From: JAHFTW01 sp038046785
GTDB lineage: Archaea; Thermoplasmatota; E2; JACPAO01; JAHFTW01
Assembly: GCA_038046785.1 (NCBI GenBank)
Contig: JBBSVM010000006.1
Span: 1 to 64,000 of the forward strand
Length of the DNA stretch: 64,000 bases
Reading direction: 5' to 3'
Notes under the pieces: generated by a model
Seen by the model: the letters and a program-made list of their open reading frames with translations, nothing else
Database searches by the model: none
What the model was told of the DNA's origin: nothing
Shown here: positions 1 to 7,410 of the stretch, piece after piece
Layout of the letters: each line of letters opens with the position of its first letter
How positions within the stretch are numbered: position 1 is the first letter of the stretch
Made by a program: the position numbers and the translations under genes

Positions 1-5
1 GGGCG

Positions 6-28
6 CCCCCCCCCCCCCCCCCCCCCCC
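6..28. repeat. Poly-C homopolymer
   Basis: An uninterrupted run of 23 C residues sits at the edge of the window. It has no coding or regulatory reading that I can support. In a high-GC sequence at a boundary this may be a sequencing or assembly artefact as easily as a real tract. Confidence 0.6.
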
Positions 29-89
29 GATGGCACCCAGGCCAGCGCCTGTCCAGTCGTGCCTTCCTTGCGCCACCCTTGGCAAGTCC

Positions 90-334
90 GTGAACCCGCG
101 CAAGTTCCAGGAGGCACTCATGCGGGGCAATCGGGACGCAAATCTGTTTTTCGAGGATTTGCGGCGCTACCTTTCGGTGTTGGGGTTCGAGGAACGCATC
201 GGGGGAGCCACCACATCTTCACATGGCCCGGTCTGCATCGGCCGCTGAACCTCCAACCCCTGGGTCGCGGCTGCAAGTCGTACCAGATTAGGCAAGTCCG
301 CAACATTCTTGCCATCCTCAACCTGAGGCTGTAA
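90..334 (+). pseudogene. hicA: HicA-type mRNA interferase toxin, frameshifted
   Basis: Toxin of a HicAB toxin-antitoxin module; the family are small dsRBD-fold RNases. From a GTG at 90 the first frame reads VNPRKFQEALMRGN and then LGFEERIGG. The family hallmark GSHHIFTWPG and the C-terminal LNLQP and YQIRQVRNIL segments continue in the next frame from position 206 to the TAA at 332-334. The break lies in the G5 run at 201-205: one extra G would restore a single frame of 81 residues, the usual HicA size. The catalytic His lies in the shifted part, so the gene as read is inactive. It could be true decay or a homopolymer sequencing error. hicB follows after one base. Confidence 0.75.
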
Positions 335-335
335 T

Positions 336-545
336 ATGCACCACTACCCCATGATTATCGAATGGAGCGAGGAGGACCGGGCGTTCCTCGTCACTGTCCC
401 TGACCTGCCGGGCTGCATTGCGGATGGCGCGACGCCAGAAGCCGCTCTACGCGAGGCCCAGGCCGTCATCGGTCTGTGGATTGAGGTGGCGCGCGAAAAA
501 GGGTGGCCCATCCCCCCGCCCCGCCCCCACCTCGTTGTGGCGTGA
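336..545 (+). CDS. hicB: HicB-type antitoxin
   Basis: A 69-residue protein with the HicB partial RNase H-like fold: it opens with MHHYPMIIEWSEEDRAFLV, followed by PDLPGCIADGATPEAALREA, the classic HicB core. It should bind and neutralise the HicA encoded immediately upstream. No C-terminal DNA-binding domain is present, so it is the short HicB form. The start is one base after the hicA stop, so the pair is translationally coupled. The antitoxin is intact although the toxin frame is broken, a common decay pattern because loss of the toxin alone is tolerated. Confidence 0.85.
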   Translation: MHHYPMIIEWSEEDRAFLVTVPDLPGCIADGATPEAALREAQAVIGLWIEVAREKGWPIPPPRPHLVVA

Positions 546-632
546 GACGCAAAGGCCACGCACTCCCGGCCCCCCAGCGCCGACAATAGAGGACAATAGC
601 CCCCCGTCCACCGTTTGAAATCTGAACGGCGT

Positions 633-642
633 GGTTTATGTA
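633..642 (+). promoter_or_regulatory. TATA-like box for the surface protein at 776
   Basis: The sequence GGTTTATGTA is the only AT-rich element in the 230-base gap after hicB. Transcription would start near 665, giving a leader of about 110 bases. That is unusual in this window, where most starts appear leaderless, and it fits the clear Shine-Dalgarno found just before the start codon. Confidence 0.45.
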
Positions 643-760
643 GTGGACTATCGTCGAGTGGTCCTGAGTCCAGACACGGCGGCCGCAAGGTCGCCTGCTG
701 GCAAGGGCTGTCGCCGTCGGTGATGGCTCGGTCCGCGCACGCGGTCCGGACTCGAACTAC

Positions 761-767
761 AAGGAGA
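761..767 (+). promoter_or_regulatory. Shine-Dalgarno site
   Basis: AAGGAGA lies 9-15 bases before the ATG at 776 and fixes that start codon. Such a strong site is rare in this window and suggests a highly translated leadered mRNA. Confidence 0.65.
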
Positions 768-775
768 TACACAAC

Positions 776-3151
776 ATGAACAACTACAGCAAGACCCTGC
801 TGGCTGTTGCCCTGGTTGCGTCCTTCGCCTTCGCGGCCCCCGCCGCGACGGCCCAGGCCGGAACGGGCTTCGGCACGCAGGTTGTCCTCGGCAACCCGGA
901 CTTCGTTCCGACGGTTGCCGCCATCGGTGGCGGCGCCTCGGTCGTCCACGTTGCCCTCGGCGAAGCAAGCGTCATCACTGACGACTGCTTCTACTACGGC
1001 ACCGTTACCGCTGCCCGCGTCAACACCTTCGCCATCCGCTTGACTGCCTGCCAAGGCAAGGCCGCTGGCACCCTGGTCACAGACGCCGACACGGTCGAGA
1101 AGGGCGCCCCCGCCATCGCGGTCGCCGTCGCCACCGACGCCTCCCCTGGCGCCCACGGCTCCCTCGTCTACGCCGATGTCAACAACAACGGCCGCTACGA
1201 CGCCGGCGACTACGTCTACTTCGTCAGCGCCGACGCTCCTGCCACGACTGTCAACCCGACCGGTCTCGTTGCCTCGACCCTCGCGCCCACCGGCGTCGCC
1301 GGTGCCGCTGAGGATGGCGCGTACTCCATCCGCCTGACGCCCGCCGGCAGCCTCGCCGCTGGCACCCTCGTCTTCGCGGCCGACAGCGACTTCACCGCCT
1401 ACGCCTCCGCGGCCCTCGGCCCCGGTGAGACCGGCGGCATCGCCTTCGCCGCGCAGATTTTCAACGTCTTCAACGCTGACGCCTCTCCGGCCGCCTTCCA
1501 GTTGACGACCGGCGACTTCGCCTACGTCTCGCTTGCTGCGAGCGTCGGTGGCCTCGCCCCCCAGCACAGTGTCCGCATCCTGAACGGCGGCGGCGCCTAC
1601 GGCACCCAGATCAAGTTCGGCGACTCCGACTTTGTCCCGACCATCGCCGCCACGGCCGGTCAGGCAATTCTGCGCGCCAACCTCGGCGAGACGGGCGTCG
1701 TCACCGACGACTGCTTCTTCCTCGACGCCGACAACACGGCAACCACCATCACCAACTTCGACGTCCGCCTGACGCCCTGCCAGGGCAAGGCTGCCGGCAC
1801 GATGGTTGATGACTCGGCCACCGTCGAGAAGGCCAACGGCCTCGCCGCCGCGGCCACCTCCGTCGTCTACGCCGATGTCAACAACAACGGTCGCTACGAC
1901 GCTGGCGACTTCCTGTACCTCAGCACCTCGGCCACCGGCCTTGCTGCCTCCACGAGCCCCACGGCCTTCACGATCCGCCTCACCGCGGCCGGCAGCTTCG
2001 CCGCTGGCACCCTCGTGTTCGCCTCGGACAGCGACTTCACCTCGTACAGCACCGCGGCCATCGGCCCCGGTGAGACCGGTGGCATCGCTGCCTCCAGCTT
2101 CGAGCGCTTTGACGCCGACCGCAGCACGACGACCACCCCCGGTGACTTCGTCTACCTGAGCCCGGTCGCCACCGGCCCGGCCCTTGTGCCGGTCGCCTCG
2201 GTTCGCGTTTCCGGCACCGCTGGCGCCTTCGGCAGCCAGGTCAAGCTCGGCAACGCCGACTTCCGCCCGACGATCACCTCGATCGACGGCGGCGACCTCG
2301 CCTTCACGGCTGACGGCAACGGCAACCGCTTCTTCCGCGCCAACCTCGGTGAGACCGGCGTTGTCACGGACGACTGCTTCTACTTTGCCAACCTGCAGGG
2401 CACTGGCGTTGCTACGCCCGCCCTCTTCGGCAACTTCGTGGTTCGCATCACGGGCTGCCAGGGCAAGGCCGCTGGCACCCTCGTCAGCGACTCCGACACT
2501 GTCGAGAAGGCCAACACTGGCGCCTCGGCCGCTCTGAACGACGCTGCTGCGGGCCGCATCGCCTACGCCGATGTCAACAACAACGGCCGCTACGACTCGG
2601 GCGACTTCGTGTACTTCACGTTCGGTTCCGCCACGGTTCTGAGCCCAAGCACCTCGCCGACCTCGTTCACCATCCGCCTCACCCCGGCGGGCGGCAAGGC
2701 TGCCGGCACCCTGGTTGTCGCTTCGGACTCGGACTTCACCAGCTACCAGAACGCTGTGACCCCCATCGCGGGCGTCACCGGTTCCCTGCTGGCGTTCTTC
2801 GACGCCGACCGCAGCGGTGGCTACACTGCTGGCGACCTGCTCTACCTGCGCCCGGTCGTTGACACGGTTGGCGCGGCGACCCTCGTCCCGCTCTACGCGG
2901 TCCGCCTCAACGGCGACCCGGGCAGCGTGACCCCGCCCGCCAGCACCTCGACCGGCTCGGCTTCGCCCAGCGCCTCGGCTTCGGCCAGCGCCTCGGCTTC
3001 GGCCAGCGCCTCGGCTTCCGCCACCGGTAGCCAGACCGTCAACCCCGGCCAGAGCAGCACCGCGGCCGGCCCCCAGACCCCCGGCTTCGAGCTGGTGGCC
3101 CTGGTTGCCGCCCTCGGCGCCGCCCTGATCCTGGTTCGCCGCAAGCTCTAA
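776..3151 (+). CDS. Repeat-domain surface protein with PGF-CTERM sorting signal
   Basis: A 791-residue secreted protein. Residues 1-27 are a signal peptide. Three homologous units follow, opening with FGTQVVLGNPDF (about 32), YGTQIKFGDSDF (about 275) and FGSQVKLGNADF (about 485). Each carries DDCF(Y/F), an IRLTACQGKAAGTLV-type segment, VEK, a loop like DVNNNGRYDAGD that fits a DxNxNGxxDxGD dockerin/EF-hand-type calcium site, and a second half with RLTPAG and a weaker FDADRS loop. A Ser/Ala-rich linker (about 725-755) precedes PGFELVALVAALGA and a terminal RRKL, a PGF-CTERM signal that archaeosortase A processes in other archaea. Likely a cell-surface or S-layer-associated protein; the repeat domain is not one I can name. 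Three paralogues lie downstream. Confidence 0.85.
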   Translation: MNNYSKTLLAVALVASFAFAAPAATAQAGTGFGTQVVLGNPDFVPTVAAIGGGASVVHVALGEASVITDDCFYYGTVTAARVNTFAIRLTACQGKAAGTLVTDADTVEKGAPAIAVAVATDASPGAHGSLVYADVNNNGRYDAGDYVYFVSADAPATTVNPTGLVASTLAPTGVAGAAEDGAYSIRLTPAGSLAAGTLVFAADSDFTAYASAALGPGETGGIAFAAQIFNVFNADASPAAFQLTTGDFAYVSLAASVGGLAPQHSVRILNGGGAYGTQIKFGDSDFVPTIAATAGQAILRANLGETGVVTDDCFFLDADNTATTITNFDVRLTPCQGKAAGTMVDDSATVEKANGLAAAATSVVYADVNNNGRYDAGDFLYLSTSATGLAASTSPTAFTIRLTAAGSFAAGTLVFASDSDFTSYSTAAIGPGETGGIAASSFERFDADRSTTTTPGDFVYLSPVATGPALVPVASVRVSGTAGAFGSQVKLGNADFRPTITSIDGGDLAFTADGNGNRFFRANLGETGVVTDDCFYFANLQGTGVATPALFGNFVVRITGCQGKAAGTLVSDSDTVEKANTGASAALNDAAAGRIAYADVNNNGRYDSGDFVYFTFGSATVLSPSTSPTSFTIRLTPAGGKAAGTLVVASDSDFTSYQNAVTPIAGVTGSLLAFFDADRSGGYTAGDLLYLRPVVDTVGAATLVPLYAVRLNGDPGSVTPPASTSTGSASPSASASASASASASASASATGSQTVNPGQSSTAAGPQTPGFELVALVAALGAALILVRRKL
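2961..3014 (+). repeat. 18-bp tandem repeat in the Ser/Ala linker
   Basis: Three back-to-back 18-base units of the form CTTCGGCCAGCGCCTCGG (the first with one change) plus a partial fourth encode the Ser/Ala-rich stalk before the PGF-CTERM signal. The near identity points to recent slippage, so stalk length probably varies between strains. Confidence 0.8.
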
Positions 3152-3183
3152 GGCTCACGCCTTAGGGTGAATCGGTAAGCAAT

Positions 3184-3228
3184 CCTTTCCCCCTTCTCCT
3201 CTCCTTCCTTTCTGTTTTCTTTGGTTTC
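3184..3228 (+). terminator. Pyrimidine-rich terminator-like tract
   Basis: An almost unbroken run of C and T begins about 30 bases after the stop at 3151 and ends in TTTTCTTTGG. Archaeal RNA polymerase terminates at T-rich stretches. Very similar CT tracts follow several other genes in this window, which supports a terminator role. Confidence 0.5.
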
Positions 3229-3278
3229 ACCGTCCCCAAGCGAACGCTTTTCGGCGGAGTCGACATACTTGACTTGCC

Positions 3279-3506
3279 ATGGACCTGAAATTCCGCGTCC
3301 AAATCGACCACGACGCGGAGGATGGGCTGTACTACGCTCAATGCCTTGACTTGCAGGGCTGCCACACGTTCGGCGAAAACAGGGCGGAAGCCCTGGACCG
3401 AATCCAAGAAGTCATCCTCGACCACTTGCAGGCACGCTTCCACATCAACCAGATGAAGCAGCTGAGCAAGTCCGATGCCTCCGAAGTCGTTGAGATTGCG
3501 GCATGA
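3279..3506 (+). CDS. hicB: HicB-type antitoxin (second module)
   Basis: A 75-residue HicB-like protein beginning MDLKFRVQIDHDAEDGLYYA, then CLDLQGCHTFGENRAEALDR, the family core. It lacks a DNA-binding tail. Its stop overlaps the start of the following hicA by four bases (ATGA), so this module has the order antitoxin-toxin, the reverse of the module at 90-545. The low similarity to the first HicB suggests independent acquisition rather than duplication. It should neutralise the partner RNase toxin. Confidence 0.85.
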   Translation: MDLKFRVQIDHDAEDGLYYAQCLDLQGCHTFGENRAEALDRIQEVILDHLQARFHINQMKQLSKSDASEVVEIAA

Positions 3507-3739
3507 GTCGGTTGCGCCCAATCAAGGCGCGCGAACTCCGTCGTGCCCTGGAACGCCTCGGCTATATCCAGCAACCGGGGCGCGGCAAAGGTGCCCACCT
3601 TGTTATGGCCCATCCGAGCAAAGAGCGTTACACCACACTCTCGTGGCATGGTGGCGCCGAGCAGATTCCCAAAGGCACCCTCAAGCAAATCCTCTCAGAC
3701 ATCGGTTTGACCTGGGACGAGCTTGAGACCTATCTCTGA
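3503..3739 (+). CDS. hicA: HicA-type mRNA interferase toxin (second module)
   Basis: A 78-residue protein with the HicA layout: KARELRRALERLGY, then a GKGAHLVMAHP strand holding the catalytic-type His, then GTLKQILSDIGL and a C-terminal helix. It is full length and in one frame, unlike the hicA at 90-334, so it is probably functional. The start overlaps the stop of the upstream hicB (ATGA). Expected activity is ribosome-independent mRNA cleavage, blocked by HicB. Confidence 0.85.
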   Translation: MSRLRPIKARELRRALERLGYIQQPGRGKGAHLVMAHPSKERYTTLSWHGGAEQIPKGTLKQILSDIGLTWDELETYL

Positions 3740-3784
3740 GCGAACGCCGAATCGCCATGCGGTGCGCGTCTGCTGGCCCCCAGG

Positions 3785-3847
3785 CCAGGCTTCGAGCCGC
3801 TGGCCCCGGTCGCCGCCCTCGGGGCGCAGAGAAACACGAACCTGTAA
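3785..3847 (+). pseudogene. Remnant of a PGF-CTERM gene end
   Basis: In one frame this intergenic stretch reads PGFEPLAPVAALGAQRNTNL and then TAA at 3845-3847, closely matching the PGFELVALVAALGA end of the gene at 776. The DNA also matches (GGCTTCGAG, then GCCGCCCTCGG). Helix-breaking changes and loss of the basic end show it is decayed. It is probably the last trace of another surface-protein copy, left beside the hicBA module. The rest of the 3740-3984 gap shows no gene. Confidence 0.6.
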
Positions 3848-3984
3848 AGCGCTGAATCTATTGTGTTTCAGGGGCCATCTTGCGCCCTCGATAGTCCCCG
3901 TGAGTCTCCCACCTTTCGGTTGAGATAGGGGAACCCTTGTGGGCCGCGCAAGGACAACCCACGGTTGCCTCGGAGACTCATCGC

Positions 3985-6360
3985 ATGAACCAACGACTGT
4001 TTGCAGCCGCTTTCGTCGCCCTCTTGCTCCTCGCCCTGACCCCGGTCGGCGAGGCGCAGACGGTGAACACCGGCAACCTCGGACTCAATTTCGGCACCCA
4101 AGTGAACTCGGGACAGCCCGATTTCATCCCGACGGCGAAGAAGGCATTCGCTGCCGATGACAAAGACAACTCCCCCCTCATCGTGCTCCGCAAGGAACTC
4201 GGCGACCCGAGCCAGGTCATTGACGACGGCTTCTACCTCGACCTCGAAGTGCGCGACGCCACCCCGACCCTTGACTTCGAGGACATCCGCCTCACCCCCA
4301 TCGCGGGCAAGGTCTCGGGCTCCTTCATCGTCGATGTCGACACCATGGAGAAGGGCGCGGTCACGGTCGCCACCGACTGCTACCGCCTCGCCAGCACCGG
4401 CACGCAGACCTACTCGGCCGCCGTCATCGGCGCCTGCGTCCAGATCATCCGCCTCGTCTACGCCGACGTCAACAACAACGGCCGCTACGACACGGCGGAC
4501 CAGGTGTACCTCACCACCTCCGCCACCGGCCTCGCCCCCACCGTCTCGGTGACCTCCTGGACCCTGCGCCTGACGCCCGCCGGCACCTTCGCCGCCGGAA
4601 CCATGGTGTTCGCCAGCGACGCTGACTTCACGGGCTACAACGCCGCCGTGACCGCCTTCGTCTCCGGCTACATCGTCGACTTCGAGGGTGGCCGCCACGA
4701 CCTGGTCTTCAGCCAGATCGCGCGCAACGCCCTGATTCCCCAGTACAGCCTGCGCGTCAAGAACAACGACGCCGCCGGCGCCTTCGGCACCCAGGTCAAA
4801 CTCGGCGACGCGGACCACGTCCCCGCCACCTCGCAGACCGCCGGCGTCGTCGTCGAGGCCGCCAACACGCTGCTGCGCATCGGCTTCGGCGTCTCCACGG
4901 AAATTACCGACGACTGCATCATCGCCAACCTCGACGGCGGCGCTGTCGTCAGCAACTTCGACATCCGCCTGACCCCCTGCCAGGGTAAGGCAGCCGGCAC
5001 CTTCATCGCCGACACCGACACCGTGGAGAAACAGGGCCCCCTCACCGCGGCCTCCGCCAACGTGCGCGCATTCTACGCCGACGTCAACAACAACGCCCGC
5101 TACGACGCAGGAGATGCGGTCTACCTCGTCGAGAACTCGGCCGCCCCGCCCACGACGCTCCTCGCCCCCAACGCGGCCTTGACCCAGTACACGGTGCGCC
5201 TCACGGCCATCGGCGGCAAGGCGGCCGGCACCATCGTCTTCTCCGGCGACGCCGACTTCACCAGCTACGCCACGGCCGTGGTCGCCCTCAACGCGGGCGC
5301 CTTCGAGACGTTCTCCTGGTTCGACGCCGACCTGAGCGGCGGCTTCACCACCGGCGACGCGCCCTACCTTGCGCCCGGCACGACGGCGGTCCTCGGCGTC
5401 GGCAAACTGCTGCCCCTGAACGCCATCCGCCTCGGCACCACGAACCCGGCCGGCGGCTTCGGCAGCCAGGTCAACCTCGGTGCGACCGACTTCCGCCCCA
5501 CCATCCAGCTCATCGCTGACCCGGACGGCGGCGGTGGCCTTGCGGCCGGAGCCCCCGTGTTCCTGCGCGCCACGCTCGGCGACTCCGCCGTCATCACCGA
5601 CGACTGCATCTACGCCTCGTTCGTGAACCAGGGCGCCGCGACGTTCCAGCTCGACACCTTCGACGTCCGCCTCACGGAGTGCCAGGGCAAGAAGGCCGGC
5701 ACGCTCGTCAAGGACACCGACACCATCGAGAAGATGGCGGTCGGGACCGGTGTCGCCGCTGAGGCGCACCGCCTCGCCGTCGCCGACGCCAAGCCGGACG
5801 CGAGCTACAAGCTGGACGACTACGTCTACATCGTCATCGGCGCCGCCACGCCCAACCTGCGCGACAGCACGGCGCCCGGCGCCTACAGCCTGCGCCTGCT
5901 GAACAACCCTGGCGGCATCGCGGGCACTTTCGTGCGCGCCGCCGACCTGGACTACCAGGCGTTCCAGACCGGCGCCCCGACGAACGCGAACTTCCTGCTC
6001 TCCTTCTTTGACAAGGATTTGTCGGGCACCCCCACCGAGGGCGACCTGTTCTACCTCGCCGCGAGTTTCGCCGGCTTCGGCACCACCGGCCCCGAACTGG
6101 TCCCCCGCTACAGCATCCGCCTCGGCGGCGACTACGGCAGCCTCCCGGCCGCCGTCGTCCCGAGCGCCTCGTCGAGCGCGAGCGCGTCGTCGGCCCCCGC
6201 CACAACCGCTCCGACCACGGCTCCGGCCACCTCGGCCCCCGCCACGCAGCCCGCCACTCAAGCGCCCACCTCGACCGGCCCGGCCACCCCTGGCCTCGGC
6301 TTGGTTGCTCTGGTCGCCGCCCTCGGCGTTGCCCTCGTCGTGGCCCGCCGCCGCCTCTAA
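3985..6360 (+). CDS. Second repeat-domain surface protein with PGF-CTERM-like signal
   Basis: A 791-residue paralogue of the product at 776, of exactly the same length. The ATG at 3985 is chosen because it opens a signal peptide (MNQRLFAAAFVALLLLALTP); an upstream in-frame start would add 16 non-signal residues. Three units begin near residues 36, 267 and 492, each with DD(G/C), RLTPCQGKAAGTF, VEK and calcium-type loops such as DVNNNGRYDTAD and DVNNNARYDAGD. The third unit has lost this loop (DAKPDASYKLDD). A Ser/Ala/Thr/Pro stalk precedes TPGLGLVALVAALGVAL and RRRL, a variant of the PGF-CTERM signal. Predicted to be exported and surface anchored; ligand unknown. Confidence 0.85.
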   Translation: MNQRLFAAAFVALLLLALTPVGEAQTVNTGNLGLNFGTQVNSGQPDFIPTAKKAFAADDKDNSPLIVLRKELGDPSQVIDDGFYLDLEVRDATPTLDFEDIRLTPIAGKVSGSFIVDVDTMEKGAVTVATDCYRLASTGTQTYSAAVIGACVQIIRLVYADVNNNGRYDTADQVYLTTSATGLAPTVSVTSWTLRLTPAGTFAAGTMVFASDADFTGYNAAVTAFVSGYIVDFEGGRHDLVFSQIARNALIPQYSLRVKNNDAAGAFGTQVKLGDADHVPATSQTAGVVVEAANTLLRIGFGVSTEITDDCIIANLDGGAVVSNFDIRLTPCQGKAAGTFIADTDTVEKQGPLTAASANVRAFYADVNNNARYDAGDAVYLVENSAAPPTTLLAPNAALTQYTVRLTAIGGKAAGTIVFSGDADFTSYATAVVALNAGAFETFSWFDADLSGGFTTGDAPYLAPGTTAVLGVGKLLPLNAIRLGTTNPAGGFGSQVNLGATDFRPTIQLIADPDGGGGLAAGAPVFLRATLGDSAVITDDCIYASFVNQGAATFQLDTFDVRLTECQGKKAGTLVKDTDTIEKMAVGTGVAAEAHRLAVADAKPDASYKLDDYVYIVIGAATPNLRDSTAPGAYSLRLLNNPGGIAGTFVRAADLDYQAFQTGAPTNANFLLSFFDKDLSGTPTEGDLFYLAASFAGFGTTGPELVPRYSIRLGGDYGSLPAAVVPSASSSASASSAPATTAPTTAPATSAPATQPATQAPTSTGPATPGLGLVALVAALGVALVVARRRL

Positions 6361-6370
6361 GCGGTCAGCA

Positions 6371-6420
6371 AGTTCTCTTCCCCTTTCCCTCTCCTTCCTA
6401 CGCCCTCCCTCGTTTCTTGT
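6371..6420 (+). terminator. Pyrimidine-rich terminator-like tract
   Basis: A CT-only stretch of roughly 45 bases starts about 12 bases after the stop at 6360 and resembles the tract after the gene at 776 (shared CCCTCTCCTTCCT-type core). Probable T-rich archaeal termination region. Confidence 0.45.
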
Positions 6421-6499
6421 TCGTTTCTCGATTCCAATCCTCCGGCCGGATCGCAGGATTCGCCACGACCGCAAAGGCTACACCCAAGCCGCCCGCGTC

Positions 6500-7360
6500 A
6501 TGTCTGTGAAGATTCCCATCCTCCTCGCCGCCTTGTTGGCTGTCTCCTCCGTCGCGGCTCAGCAGGGGCCCACCGCCCTCGACTCCATCGCGTTGCAGGT
6601 CAACGTCGCAGACGCGGGAGTGGCAGGAAACGGCTCCGACGATTGCCTGATTCTTGACACCTCGACTGCGCCCGCAGCGGGCATCCAGAACTTCGATCTC
6701 CGTCTTACACCGTGCCAAGGCCGCCCCGCAGGCAGTCTGGTTGGCGACGATGCCAGCGTCGAGAAATCGTTCACCTACACGCAGGCCAACGGCGCCGCCG
6801 CAGAGACGGTCCTCTACACCGACCTCAACAGCAACGGCCGCTACGACGGTGGCGACGGGCTCTACCTCACTTCCGGCCCTGGCTTCCCGACCAGCCAGAC
6901 CAGCGGAACCTGGACCGTCCGCCTCACCGCGACGGGCGGCTTCGCGGCCGGCACGCTGGTGTTCTCGGGCGATGCCGATCACCAAGCCTACGGTGCCTAT
7001 CCCACCACGTTGGCGGCGAGTCTCACCTGGGTGGACAACGACGGCACCGGAGCGACCTTCACGCCGCCCGACCCCGCCTACCTCGTGCCGCGCGCCGCGG
7101 GAGCCCTTCCCGCCGGGAGCCTCGTTCCGGTGTTCAGTGTCACGCTCAATAGCCCCGTCCAGGCCGCGGCCCCGTCGTCCCCCGCACAGGCACTTGCAAC
7201 TTCGGCCAGCACAAGCGTCCCGCCTTTGCCGGCTCCATCCGCTGCGCCGAGCACAGAGGCCGAGATGAATCTCGCACCGACTGCGGGAGGCCAATCCACC
7301 CCACTTCCGCTCCTGGCGCCCCTCGCGCTTGCCCTCGCCGCACGTTTTGCCCGCCGCTAA
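6500..7360 (+). CDS. Single-unit surface protein of the same family
   Basis: A 286-residue protein with one copy of the repeat unit. The ATG at 6500 opens a signal peptide (MSVKIPILLAALLAVSSVAA). The unit shows DDCLILD, FDLRLTPCQGRPAGSLV, VEKS and the calcium-type loop DLNSNGRYDGGD, then RLTATGGFAAGTLVF and DADHQAY. A Pro/Ala/Ser linker leads to PLPLLAPLALALAARFARR, a hydrophobic segment with a basic end in which the PGF tripeptide has been replaced, so processing by archaeosortase is uncertain. It lies between two larger paralogues and may be a minimal member or a domain donor for the array. Confidence 0.75.
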   Translation: MSVKIPILLAALLAVSSVAAQQGPTALDSIALQVNVADAGVAGNGSDDCLILDTSTAPAAGIQNFDLRLTPCQGRPAGSLVGDDASVEKSFTYTQANGAAAETVLYTDLNSNGRYDGGDGLYLTSGPGFPTSQTSGTWTVRLTATGGFAAGTLVFSGDADHQAYGAYPTTLAASLTWVDNDGTGATFTPPDPAYLVPRAAGALPAGSLVPVFSVTLNSPVQAAAPSSPAQALATSASTSVPPLPAPSAAPSTEAEMNLAPTAGGQSTPLPLLAPLALALAARFARR

Positions 7361-7373
7361 GCCAGCCGTCCAC

Positions 7374-7382
7374 CTTTATATT
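7374..7382 (+). promoter_or_regulatory. TATA box for the gene at 7411
   Basis: CTTTATATT is centred about 33 bases before the ATG at 7411, the spacing expected for a leaderless or nearly leaderless archaeal transcript. It gives this family member its own promoter. Confidence 0.6.
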
Positions 7383-7410
7383 GTCCAGAAGGATTTGCGC
7401 CTGAGTCGTC

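Noticed and set aside
418..618. 66-residue open frame overlapping hicB
   Set aside because: Out of frame with the clear HicB protein and without recognisable features.
3723..3923. 66-residue open frame between hicA and the second surface gene
   Set aside because: Arg/Pro-rich with no start signal; the stretch is better explained by the decayed PGF-CTERM end in another frame.
3868..6474. 868-residue open frame on the minus strand
   Set aside because: It lies opposite a clear surface-protein gene, is Gly/Arg/Glu/Val-rich with no domain, and is the antisense shadow expected in a high-GC coding region.
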